Origin: Massariosphaeria phaeospora
Lineage: Eukaryota > Ascomycota > Dothideomycetes > Pleosporales
Reading direction: 5' to 3'
Length of the DNA stretch: 64,000 nt
Assembly (NCBI GenBank): GCA_011032825.1
Contig: JAADJZ010000020.1
Location: forward strand, 558,001 to 622,000
The stretch's first letter is position 1; each line of letters starts with the position of its first letter. Made by a program: the position numbers and the translations under genes. Shown here piece by piece: positions 47,498 to 59,634 of the stretch. Under the pieces are notes generated by a model that made no database searches, was not told the DNA's origin, and saw nothing but the letters and a program-made list of their open reading frames with translations.

Positions 47498-49640
47498 TAT
47501 AAAAACCCCCCTTCTTCTCTACTCTCCAGTCTCTTTCTCACTACAACATTAGTATTCCAACCTTTCCTGTGGGACACTGAAAAATACAGACACCCATCCT
47601 ATGGCTGTTTTGCCGTGTGTTTGTGAGATTGAAATACTTGATGGAGCGGATGATGGGAGCTTTGCGGAGAGTGAGTGCGCGGGTGGGACTCTGACTTGGG
47701 GGTCTGGTGATAATGATGATGATGAGCATCATGACGGTTCAAGTTGATGGGGCAAGGGCTGGGGGGTATAAAGATCCTTCTCTGCATTGTTCTTCAGTCT
47801 GTCTCTCTACAACTCCCCAGCTCTCTCTGTGAGTTATCAAAAAAACTATCAACGACAACACATGAGCGGTTTGCCTTGTGCGTTCGCGAGATTAAAATAC
47901 TCCAGGAAAGCAATCGATGGCGTTGGACAGGCGGGTGCGCATTGAGAGTTTGGTGGTCATGATCAGCACTGAATCACGGGTCGAGTCGATGGTTTGGGGG
48001 TCAGTGGGGTATAAAGATCCCTCTTTTCTTCCTCTTCTTCTGTCTTCTCACTGCAACTATCGACCTCATCTAGGGGCGACTAAAATCATCGTGCAGGAGT
48101 AGTATGATCGGTGCGCTGTGCGTTTGTAAGACTAAAAGGCTCGGCAAACGTATCGATGGAGACGGATTGGAGAGCGAGAGAGCGATGATGAGAAGGGTTC
48201 GGGGGTATAACGATCCCCTATTCTTCTCTCTTCTCCTTTCACTGCAATATTCACCTTCCCTGGGGGTCACTAAAAAGTCACAAATCCGCACTTTGATGAG
48301 CGGCTTGTCGTGCGTTCGCTGTATTGAAATACGCTGCAACGAATCAATGGAGACGGAGTGGAGAGTGAGAGAGCGGGCAGGTACGTATCGAGGATCTGAT
48401 GATGATGATGAACACCAATTATTTATTTGATCAATTTGAGTCGTTCAGTCATTGCTGACTATGTTGACTACCCATTAGTTACAAACGCAACAGAAATGAT
48501 TCGCAACGATATTTTTTTTGCAGCAGATGCTGCGCAACTACGGTTCGCAGGTGTTGAAGTTTAGCTCGATAACCCGAAACGATATTTGGAACTATAGATC
48601 GATCGGATGCGCCCTTGCGAAAAAGGGCTCAACGACGAACAGAGGGCTCAGAGAATTTTCCCATGGATAGGGTATAAAATCCACGCTGTGTCCTCGTTCG
48701 AATGACCATAGTCCAGAGCCGTGGTATAAAGATACTTTTCTTCTCTCCTCTTCTGTCTCCTTATAGCACTCATCACTCTCACCATGAGTGACTAAAAGCC
48801 ACGTTACAAGCGGCTTATGTGTGCTCTGCCGTTCGCCTATGAAATTAAATTACTCCACGATGGCGTCCATGGAGAAAAGTGAGCGGACATGTAGAAATCG
48901 AGGGACTGGTGGTGACGATGAACACCGAGCCGAGAGTGTAAGACCGGATAGCCTTACGTGGTTGTTTCCTTCCGATTGATGGCCACTGTGGGCCATAATG
49001 GGCTAGACTAGTCCCTTGCGGGGCCTTTAAAGGTACCCCGCACCGAATCGCTGCCAAGACAGCGATTCGTCTCTCTTACACGAATATACTATCTTCATCA
49101 CCATACTATTGATCTATCTCAAGTGTTATCAAACCTACGATCAGACGCAGTCTTACAGAGAGCGTATAAAGATCCCCTCTCTGCGCCTCTCTTTTATCTC
49201 CTCACAGCACCCATCATTCTTCCCCATGAGTGACTAAAACTCGTCTTTGAGCTGCGCTATGAGCTGCGCTATGAGCGTCTCGTCTGCACGTTCGCAAGGA
49301 TCAAAAACCATCAAAAACATATGACCACGATGGGGATAGTGGACGGGTGCATGGAATGGGGAATAATGATGAACACTGAACCGGGGCTTCAAGGAGTACA
49401 AAGATCCTCCTCTCCCGCCGTTTCTATCTCTTTACGATACTCGATATGGTTCCCCATGAGTGTCTAAAAACCAGTGCTCTGGGATATTATGAGCGCTTTG
49501 CTCCTTGTTTGTGGAATTAAAATACCAGGCGAGAGGCGCATGAAGACTTTTGCATTGTGCAGCTTTCCTGAATGAAATCCCACCTCGTCCCCAACTATAT
49601 TGCGGTGACTGGAAAATCAACATCGATCTTGCCATGGAGC
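47498..49640 (+). repeat. array part I, TATA-bearing units
   Basis: TATA-like anchors lie at 47498, 47767, 48010, 48206, 48673, 48725, 49165 and 49398. Neighbouring full units are 269, 243, 196 and 233 bp long. Each anchor usually reads GGGGTATAAAGATCC and is followed by a T/C-rich run, ACTGCAAC-like sequence, an ATG-containing motif, a (G/A)ATTAAAAT block, an ATGGAGACGGA block and a GATGATGAACAC block. More diverged units continue to about 52.5 kb (for example at 50594 and 51411). Confidence 0.7.
48957..49150. mobile_element. non-array insertion with twin hairpins, possible solo LTR
   Basis: This segment breaks the unit pattern between two array units. It holds two adjacent hairpins. In the first, GCGGGG..CCCCGC encloses the palindrome CCTTTAAAGG (49018-49041). 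The second has perfect 10-bp arms CGAATCGCTG/CAGCGATTCG with a 6-nt loop (49044-49069). A span TGATGG..GATCA (48977-49143, 167 bp) has TG..CA ends like a long terminal repeat. CTTAC occurs on both sides (ending 48956 and starting 49151) and could be a 5-bp target duplication, but the ends it implies are not TG..CA. The element class is therefore open. Confidence 0.4.
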
Positions 49641-52600
49641 AGTGTTGGCGGAACGACGGAGTGGGCAGGAAAGGGAAGAAAATAAACTGGCCGATCCTAC
49701 TAGATTGTGTGTGCTCGAAGAGTCAATAAACTATAACAAATATCCATCCATGGAGCGGGACCACGCCTGTGGGGGATTAAAAAATAGTTTGAGGTTGCTG
49801 CATGGAGTAGCGACGAGTCAGGCGTCGAGAGCGTATATATTTTCCTATATGTCGCCAACGACTCTCCCTACAGTTTCAAGCTCTCGCGCTATAAAAAGAG
49901 GAAAACCTTACTGGTATGGAAGAAGACGGGTGTCTGGAGATAAAAAACCTGAATCTACTGCAGTATGGAGTGGGGGCGGTTTGATCACCGAGGGGGTATA
50001 CATCTTCCTTTGTGCGGCGCCGGATCAGGCGTGTGAAAGGAGTAAAAATGACTAGCACAAATCAAATGGAGTTGTGTCGGCTTGGACTTCGGAGGAGTTC
50101 GCAGTTTCACTGTGCAGTGGATCCAGTCTGCTTCGCTATAATCACAAAGTCCTCGCGTGGTGGAATGAAAAGCATCTATGGAAATTTCATGGGAGAAGAC
50201 GCGGCGTATCAGAAATCTAGTCGAGATTGCCTCATGTGTTGAGGGATATTAATGAATTTCGACTGCTACTTCTCTGTACAAGTTTGAATACTCATTGTGG
50301 TGTGGAATGAAACAGAAGTGAAACGCATCTATGGAAGAACACAGGATGTGCGGAAAATAAAACCCTATGAATGGCACTCATGGTGTTGGAAAGCTGGTTC
50401 GAGCGACCGATTTAGAATCGAAAACCCGAATAAAGTGTTCACACAATACGAACATGGAACAGCGCGGGGTTTGGAGAACAAAAGTGTCGTGTCTCTTACC
50501 GTTATGGTGTGAGAGATTGGGGCGGGAGCAAAAGACTCGAAATCAAAATTCACTAGTTACCTAAACTCGTATGAAAGATGGTCGTGTTGCAGGTATAAAG
50601 ATTCCCAGCTCTTTACTTCTTCTCACACTTTCTCATCCTACGAATACGCTACGCGGACTGAAAACTTAAAACTTGAGAGGTTATGGAGAGGAGTGGGCGA
50701 GGGTAGCAAAGCAGCAACAAGAACGGCATGCGGTGGACTTGGGAGAAGCTTTGTGGATATCCAAAATCGAAAGTCGACGACCTCTGATCCATGGCAGAGC
50801 GCGGCCAGCGTTGGAAGTGAACAATGTTGTCTAAAAACGCTTTCTCCTCACGTCCCATAACCACTTTGGGAGGATCGGGGTTACTAAAACCAATCTCCTC
50901 AGGTTTTCATGGTGTAAGATTGAGGAAAGACGAGTTGTGAAGTCTTAAATTGAAAATCAAGCAGGAGCCATTGATGACAGAGAATGGAGTTGGATGAGGC
51001 CACAACGCTGTCCCCTCGATTCCCGTCGTTATATGCATGCGCTCCGGCAAAATCGAAACCACAACGTGAGGATTCCATGGGAGGCGTGAGGGTATACCAA
51101 AAAGCAGGATATAGAAGGCTTATGGTGTGGCCGGGAAGGCGTGACGCTGGATATCGAAATTGGTAAACATTATTATGATGATGCCTTTTTATCACTTTTC
51201 CTCCTTATACAGATAAGCTGCAGCGAAATCGAACCGCAAGAACGGGAAGAGTGAAGGATACTAAAACCGTTGCGAAATGAATCCATGGTGCAGGTGAAAA
51301 GTCGGTTGAGCCAGGACATGGGAAGTCGAAATTCAGCAGCGCTGTGAAGAGGACGCTGTCGAACGAGACCGGAATCCCATGACGACGTTACTGAGATTTT
51401 GCGATGTCACTATAAAGCTCCTCACCTCGCGCCTTTTCTTCCCTTCCTTACTCGTATCATTATTTGCTGTGCAAACTAAAAGATGGTTGACATCGCAGCA
51501 TGTCGGGCAGCAGGGGGTGTGGTCAAAATGCTCTTGCAATTCCAGCATGTCGTGTGTGGCGAGAGATGGATCGAACCTACATCTGCAGCTTCCGATCTTT
51601 CGAGGACGGCCGTGAACTTTACATTTTTGAAACAGATAAATGACTGACGAAGCCCGAATGTGCCTGTTGTGGTGTGGTGGTTCTCTGAGCGAGTACCATT
51701 CGCTTTTCTTCCTCGCTATAGGTGCAATATGCTCTACGCATACCAAAAAGGCTTTACATCTCACCGCATGGGGGTGAGAGTGAAGTAAGGTTTGAGACAA
51801 ACATGCATCGCGTCGGCTCTATACTGTGGTATGAAAGAATAAAAACGTCGATGCCTTTTGAGAAGGCAAACAGTGCGCGGCCTACAAAATGCGGGATGGG
51901 AAAAGTTGAAATTACATGTATCGTGGGTACATGGGGGTGGGGGTTGCTTTTGTGTAGGAAAACGGCATGGAACTAAAAAGCATGGTGTGGGAAAAGGGAG
52001 ACCGCCATCCACATGAGTTGTCCAGATAGTCGGACTGTCTTGCGATGGTACGGTACCTAGCGGAGACTAAAGTAGTGAAAAATGTAAGATCATGGAATAG
52101 TGAGATGTATGCATACACACGACAACACTCCTCCAATCGGTACTCTTTTCCTTCTTCTCTACGGTTATATCCTCCATCGAGAACAAAAAAGCACCCAACA
52201 GGTCGAATGGTGTTGAGAGGAGTAAGACGGTTGTAAATGATACATCGATGCGAGCGTGGTGTAGAAATACAGACAACGCGCTGCCATGGGGAATCCAAGA
52301 GCCAAAGATGATGAACGATGCCGTCGTGACGACATAGCTAAAACTTGAGTAGCCTGACCCCGGCAACTTATTGAAGAATGACAGAGTTTATGAGAAGTAG
52401 GATTTGGCCTATAAAACGTGACGGAGACTATGTACGGGGTGAGAGAATCCGCAAAATGTGGTACTAGGAGTGTCTTCTACACATCCACGTCGAAGTTCGC
52501 AACTCCAACAAATAAAGCGCCTTCACCAATAGTAGGCATGGAATCTGTCTCTCTTCTCCAGAATGTTTACGAGGGCATCGAATAGAGCAGCCAAAACACA

Positions 52601-54730
52601 AATTGTGCTCGGACACATGTTATGCTCGTTACCTTAGCGAAATCTTGAGAGTCTGAAAAGTGTAGCTGATAGACACGTGAGAAGCGCGCCCTCGGCCAGA
52701 GATTATACACAAGGAATACTCATGGCGTCGCAGTGAACTTTCTACCCACACTTCAATATTTCGCCTCTTGCGCAATCCCCTCTACGTCCCAAATAATGTT
52801 AACGTCCATACATACATGTCGAATGTAAAACAAGAAATTTATAATCGAACCGATGCATGGGTGCCATCTCTACTCCTCAAAACTGTCAGAAAAAAGCTAT
52901 CATGCTGCGCTCTTTACCTAGTCCGCATCCCTCCCTTCGCAAAAGGCGTTTGCTGGACTTTGAATATCTGGGATTCACACCGTGCTTTGCAAGAGTTACT
53001 GTGATAATACATATGCGGTTTGCACTAGTCTCGAAACTAAAATGGGACCAAGCCTGTGCTCATGAGTCCTGTCTCTTTTCTCTAAAAATCCCAATCCGCC
53101 CAGCAATGGAGCAGACAACTACCGAGTACCAAGGGCTTGCTTTCTGTGCTCTTTGTCATATTTACATCTACTCTACTGCAAGAAAAACATACGACAATGT
53201 ATAAATGAGAATTCCGCCGGCTCTCTACAGGAAGAGTTCAAGACTTCACTATGTAGAGCTGAAATCAAAGACAACGCAAGAAATCACAAGTGGTGTGGTG
53301 TGGTTATCGCTACAGACTACACTATCTACCTCCCGTCTCCAAAATCACCACTGAAGGCATCGAATGGAGCCGTCAACAAAGAAATCTTTGCCGTTATGTC
53401 CTGCTATGCTTGTCTTCGAATCACACCCACCATGACCTCGAAACCAACATGGGCAGTATCAGCTCGATGAAGTCTCCATGGAATTCTGTAAATCTGCGAC
53501 TCAAGCGTCGCATGAGTGGTAGTTGTGTGCTGCCTTCTCAAAATCTTTGCTACGAGACCTAACCTCAACTTAGGGAATGGAAAAACAGCGATTACTAACT
53601 ATACGTGACTATGGTCTTTCTTTCGCAAAAATGCACTTGAAGAGATGACATGCAACAACAAATACATCAAGCTTACACTCAATGTTCTCTTCGTCTCTAT
53701 ACATCTCCGCATGAGAAAAATATCACGAACACCAAGTGGATGAGGTCCCCGTCGCTGTTTTCGAAAACCAGTACGAAATAGACGCATGAAACAGCCGTCA
53801 AAAAAACATTACAGCTCCAGGATGTCAAGCTCCTTGCGTCGGTCACTCTACTAAAACCCGAAAAGTCCAAACATCATCGTCTACCAGCATGGAGATTCCG
53901 GTTGTTCTCTACAAACCCTACTACAGTTCATCCAAGAGGCGCTAGAGATTAGAAGATGCGATAGAAAGCTGCATATGGTCTCCCTGCGCACCCCTCTCCT
54001 CCACCTCTACGTTTACGTCCGCGAAATCTAAATGCAGATAGCAAAAATTTGTGCTGCACCAGCCCATGCGTCCCGTCTCTCCTCTTCAGAACAACACTCG
54101 AGGAGACCGCATGAGATGAGATTGCCAACAGAACAGTCGCATAAAAGATCCATGCTGTAATCTACGCCTTTTGAAGAGTCTATCCAAGAAAGACCATGTA
54201 GAACACCCTGATGAGATTCCTCTTTCTCCCTACAAACCCTGGATCCTAATCACACATGGCGGTAAGATCAAAAGAACATGACGCCCCCTCTATGTGTTGT
54301 CTCGGCGTGCCTGTCTCCTTTACACCTACGTCTGCATCTACTACATCTAAGGTGCGAAAAAGCCTTTGTCACGGCTAGTCATGAGTCCTACCTCTCCTCT
54401 CTGAAAAGTCACTACGAAACCTCCATGGAACGAGTAAGCGTCGACCGTGACTCAGACGTGGATGACTTCTCCGGACCTCCGCCGCTTACTACAAGATATG
54501 ATCGTCATCGAAAATGTCGTTGAGATCAAAACATGTGCCCAAACTCGCCATGTGCTCTCTGCCTGAGTGCCGCCTCTTCACCTACCTTGGTATCTATAAT
54601 ACTTATTTATATGCTAAAAGAAATTTTCGAAAATGCCATCAAATGAGCTCTTTCTCTCCTCTCTGAAACACAGTCGAAGACACAATCATGGAGCACAGAG
54701 CAGAGAAAAAAGAAACAGTATAAGAAGTCA

Positions 54731-57075
54731 ATGTTGCGGGAAGATCACTCTCCGCCCATATTTCAGGCTCTAAAAAAGAGATCGTAAGTGATAAGATGGC
54801 GCCGAGATCAAGAAGCCTGTAGACACGCCAGCATGTAGCTCTACGCGAGCGTCCCCTCTCTATACTCTGAACTTATTCAAACGCTACCAAAATAAAGTGC
54901 GTATGAGTTTCCACTCCTCTCCAGAGAGATATTCCCCGAAATTCCATGGAGCAGAGAGCAGTTAAAACCATACGATCAAGGTACATGCTGCTGGAAGATC
55001 CGTATCCGTTCTTGAGTCTCTACAAACTTCTCGACTCTTCATGAAATGGCACCGCGATAAAGTACGCAAGACCTATTCATGAGTGCGTCCCTAGGCGCCC
55101 ACTTGCTTTACATCCACGTTGATATCCAACTGTAAATACAAGTCCATCAGAATATGTGACTGAGTTCCGCCTCTCCTCCTTAAACTTGCCCGACGAAGAC
55201 CCCATAGAGGACCGAGCATCCGCCAAATTACTTTCATAACCAGGTTATGCTGCGGAGATCTCGACACCTACTTTAGAAGCTTCTCAAGACAGTTGGAGGG
55301 CGCTAACAGCAAAAAGAATTTTGCACATTATGTTGTCTCTGCGCGCGGCTGTTCTCTCTATACTCATATTTATATTTACTCAATCGAAATGCAACCAAAC
55401 TTCTACTATCCACTTTTGTATGACTTCATCCCCGAAACTAGCACGACAAGGACTATGGAGCACCGAGCATCTTCCAAACCCTACATATAATCGAACTATG
55501 TCGCGGAAACCTGGACACTCGCCCTATCAAATACCCAACTAGCCGTTCATGGCCAAAGATAAAAACAAAGTCTTAATACATATTTAGCATGTGTCGCTCC
55601 ACGCGCTTGTCTCCTCTATACAGACATTCACACCAACTTAACAGTTAACTATCTAAAATCCCTTGGACTAAATAGATAGATAGTGCACTAGAAATACAAC
55701 GAGCTTAACGATAAAGACGACAACCTCCTCTTTGAACCTGAATATAGCCTAAGAGGCTACACGCTCAACAATAAAAAGATGACTCTATTTGGATGGAGTA
55801 ATTTGACCAGGACGACAGTATAGAAGACATTGTTCCTATTGGCCGAAAGAAATCTCGAATGTACCAGGGATATATCTGATAGAGTATTGCCTTCTGTCAA
55901 GCAACAAGAAGACTATCGCCATGGCCCTCGTCCCTAAATCTAAATGCGCATAAACTGAAAGACCACGGAGCAACCATACATGTGTTCCGCTTCTGCTCTC
56001 TAGAAACCTTCTTTAGATCCAAGACATGGAGCATCAAGAATCCACTAAAATGCATCCCGGTGTTAACGATGTTGCGGAGAAGTCGACACCTGCTCTAAAA
56101 CACGCCAAACCTGTCCTCTATGTGTCGATCCCGCGCGCTCGTTTCCCCCACAATCCCCATCTTCTCACCTGGATCTGAACGCACGAATTGAAACGCCACC
56201 GAGTAAACGTACATGTGTTCTGCCCCTCATCCCTAAACAACACTCCCATAAGTTTCACGGAGTACTGAGTATCTACTAAAAGGTATTCAAGTGGCAATAA
56301 TGTTGCGGAGAAACCGGCACCTGCTCTAAAATTGCCACAGCAATGCCTACATGTCCTGTCCCTGCGCGCCCGTCTCCTCCACGATCGACATTTTCTCACC
56401 TGGATCTGAACGCACGAATTGAAACGACACTAAGCCGCTATACATGTGTTCTGCCTCTCCTCCCTAAACAACACACTCAAAAATTTCATGGAGCACTAAA
56501 CATCCGCCAAAACTGTTTGCATAACCGGATTATGTTGCGGAAAAGCCGACAGCTGGTCTAAAATTGCACTCCCAGCCCCGAATGTGCTGTCCCTGCGCGC
56601 TCGTTTCATCTACAATGCACCCCAAGATCGCTTCATGTCGCTGGATCTGAATGCACACACAGTAGAATCGTATTGATCAGCTCTCGATGAGTGTCCGCCC
56701 CTGCTTTCTAAATACAGCCGCTCGCTTGTGACATGGAGCTCTGAGCCGTCACCAAAACTATATACACGTACGACCAATGTTTCGAAAACATCGTCCCCGC
56801 CTCTCAAACTTCTACAATGCGTGTACAGGTTATAAATGGCCCTGAGATCGGAAAGATTTGGGGGAGCACACATGTGCTGTTTGCACCCCTCTCCTTCACG
56901 CTCAACCTCTTCTCACCTGGATGTGAATGCACACAAAATGAAAAAATATCGAAGAGCTCCGCATGAGGACCCACCCCTTCTCTCTACAAATTCCTCCAGA
57001 ACGCACGCATGGAGCCCTGAGCAGCCACCAAAAAACACGAAAATCCCTTTCATGTTGCGGAAAGAACGCCGCCCC
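54731..57075 (+). repeat. array part II, best-preserved units
   Basis: The element ATGTTGCGGAGAAG (with variants) starts at 54731, 54984, 55247, 55498, 56069, 56300, 56532, 56777 and 57052. Spacings are 253, 263, 251, 571 (two units, the middle copy unrecognisable), 231, 232, 245 and 275 bp. The element CTGGATCTGAAYGCAC starts at 56169, 56400, 56641 and 56917 (231, 241 and 276 bp apart). The closest pair of units (about 56165 and 56396) agree almost base for base over their first 30 bases. Confidence 0.8.
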
Positions 57076-57672
57076 CTCTTAAACTACTAAAAACTGTAGT
57101 CCAAAGCATCAATGGCGGTGAGATCGAAAAGGCTTGGAGGACGACCGATGTGCCGTCTCCGCGCCGGTCTTGCCGACAGGCGCATTTGGATAAAGCTGAA
57201 CCTAGGACATTGCATGTGTTCTCCCTCTCTCGTCTCCTCGACTTGAAAAAAACAAACCGGCAGTCATGACGATGGCTGTGCTGCTTCGTCTTGCAGGCGT
57301 TTATACTATTTTACTATTCGACGGATATATTGAATATGTGTTTCTCTCTCTCGCGTGTCCTCAGCTTAAGAAAACCCCTCCAGCGATAACCTATGACTGT
57401 GTGCTTCTTCTCCTCGCCAGAACTACAGATATACATACATACACATCACTACATAAACGGCATGTTCTACATCTAAATCCCAACAAAACCAGCGGTCTGC
57501 CCGGACATGTCTTCTGCCCTTCTCTTCTGGTCTCCTTACTCGACTAAAAATATCGCGTCGTAACTACGCATGACTGTCCGGCCTTTTGTCCCTGTCTCAA
57601 AACACATTCAGCCTACACTCCATGGGGGCGGCAACAAAACACACACGTAATCAGCCTATGACGATTCGTCGC

Positions 57673-57692
57673 CCTCTCTCTCTCTCTCTCTC
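57673..57692. repeat. CT dinucleotide repeat
   Basis: About ten CT units inside a diverged array unit. Confidence 0.8.
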
Positions 57693-58475
57693 GCCTTCTC
57701 CACACAACGTCTGCGCCTCCTCTAAAGACCGTGACATAACTGGCACATGAGGAAGTAGTCCAAGATTCAATTCGTCAAATTCATATCTCGACTGCTTGAC
57801 TCCCTCGTCTAAATCTGACAGTACGCAAAAACATGTGCGAGTCGCGGCCCCGATACCCACTACACGTATACGCTGAAACCTATCTACACACTATTACAAG
57901 CGTTGACAATTCTGCACATGCGAAAAATCCTCACTGCATCACTGCTTGTACTTCTGCTTCCGCTGCCACTCTTACTCCCGACTTCTGAGTCTCGCAGGCA
58001 CCACACTACACTGCACTACTCACTAAAATAGCATCAAGCAGAACACATGGTCGAAACACAGAAAGAAGCAGAGAAAATAAGAGCAAATCAATTCCCTTTT
58101 ATGACAGCACCACCTACACCTCACCACCCTCCCCAAAATCCTGTAAAAACGCTATCTCCAGGAATAAATGTCTTGTCTTGTGCCGTCCACCCACCGACGA
58201 CACCACACCACACCAAAAGCACACGCTCCCAGACGTCATGCTTCTTCTTTCCCTCTCCTCCGCCTGAAAATCAATGCCACAAACAAACAATGTGTTCCGC
58301 CCTCTCCTGTCCTCTCCTCTTCCCGCTGCTCTATCTAGTACTAGAAAACATCGAATACGAGGATGCATGTCCGTCGCGCGGAATCCCGGACCGCATACAA
58401 AGAAATCGTTAGAAGCACAGAATATGTTGTCCGCCCGTCCTCTGCGCGGAATCCCAGAGCGCGTACAAGAAAACA

Positions 58476-58504
58476 GACCGTCGGACATAGCATGTCCGAC
58501 GGTC
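58476..58504. repeat. perfect inverted repeat, 13-bp arms, 3-nt loop
   Basis: The arms GACCGTCGGACAT and ATGTCCGACGGTC are exact reverse complements separated by AGC. It could be a hairpin in RNA, a cruciform, or a dimeric protein site. Confidence 0.85.
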
Positions 58505-59327
58505 CCGCCAAACTCAACAACCCCCCATCTAAAAAGCCCCCCTCTGAAACACCGCTACACAAGAAAAATGTCCGTCCGTCCGTTCCGCCAACCTCCAACA
58601 GCCCCCCACCTAAACCCCTCCTCCTCTCCCTCCTTCCTTCCAAAAAACTGGAGTCCACAGGATCATGGCTGTCTTTCTCCCTCCGTCCCTCCTCCCACGC
58701 ACGCACCAAATTGCAGTTTCTGAACTTCCATGACGACCGCCCACGGTCCCTCCCGACCTATAAATTCACGTAGTCCCGACCAATGCCGCTCCCACCGCCC
58801 GTTATCGGCGCAAAAAAAAAAAAACAGTTCGAAGAGTTGCAGAATATGGATATGTTGTCCCCCTCTTCTCCTCTTCTCCTCCTCCGCGTAACCGACCAAC
58901 CGAACCCTTGACACGACTCGCAAAAACTACCATACCACATGTTTCATGGTGGAACCAGGCACCCAGCGACCCACCCTAGCCACCCACCCTAGTGCAACCC
59001 AACACTCTAAAATGTAGACGACATTTTCCATGGTGTTTGTTGCTCGCGACCCTGGACACCGTCCAGGGAAAGAAAAAAGCGACAGTAAACAACAGACATG
59101 CTGTCTCCGCCAGCTCCAACCCAATCAAAAAAAACCACCCTCACCCACAATAGCAAAAGCCGAATGGTAAATTCCACATGAAGCAAGAAAAACCAAAAGC
59201 CCTCCAAATAATGAAACTCGCGCGCGCTGGTATGTGGTGAAACCAAGTGACAGTGATGATGATGATCAACACCACCACCACCACTCCACTCCACGCTCAC
59301 AACCATCACCACCAACACCAACACCAG

Positions 59328-59357
59328 AAACAAACAAAACAAAACAAAACAAACACC
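59328..59357. repeat. AAACA/AAAAC simple repeat
   Basis: Tandem AAAAC units with flanking AAC and ACC triplets. Confidence 0.7.
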
Positions 59358-59634
59358 CATAATAGCAATATCAACCCATACAAAAAACTCACAGCAGTAC
59401 ACTACACTAACCTCCACAACAATCAACCACAAAACACAAACCCCCATAATCCATCCACATATGACACCTCTCAATCAACCACTCGCGCACACACACGCAT
59501 TACCCAATTCCCCTTCTTCGGCCTCGCCCCACCCCATCCAACGCTACTCTACTCACCTCTGCCAATTACCTTCCCCATACCCATCGCAGCTATCCATGCA
59601 GTCATTACCAATCCATACCCCACCCCCTTCAAGC

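Larger units (their letters stand above)
47400..58060. repeat. degenerate hierarchical satellite array, about 10.6 kb
   Basis: No gene-like frame occurs in this stretch, but the same elements recur in the same order and orientation. The first part (47.4-52.5 kb) is dominated by units with TATAAAGATCC, a CT-rich run, a CATGAGTGACTAAAA motif and a purine-rich ATGGAGA block. In the second part (52.7-58.1 kb) units contain CATGTGTTCTGCCTCTCC, CATGGAGCACTGAGCATC, ATGTTGCGGAGAAG..CTCTAAAA and CTGGATCTGAACGCAC. Within a unit, sub-blocks of 50-95 bp share the form CATG..CTCTCCTCTAAAA, so the unit itself looks built from a shorter repeat. Copies are diverged and period lengths vary, so this is an old array. 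GC content is moderate, with no sign of heavy AT conversion. I know no described family for it. Confidence 0.75.
58061..59634. other. intergenic with array remnants and simple repeats
   Basis: About 1.6 kb between the array and the large disordered gene. Around 58374-58470 a segment beginning GCGCGGAATCCC is repeated after about 66 bp. A perfect palindrome lies at 58476-58504. A poly-A run of 12 is at about 58810, and ACC/AAAAC simple repeats are at 59264-59357. Overlapping open frames around 58274-58773 are Pro/Ser/Arg-rich and look non-coding. Confidence 0.5.

Noticed and set aside
47400..58060. CRISPR-like array
   Set aside because: Repeat units are long, diverged and of uneven period, with no short identical repeats and unique spacers; the genome is eukaryotic.
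58274..58773. Overlapping Pro/Ser/Arg-rich frames of 120-149 codons on both strands
   Set aside because: They occur in several frames at once in repeat-derived C-rich sequence and share no domain.
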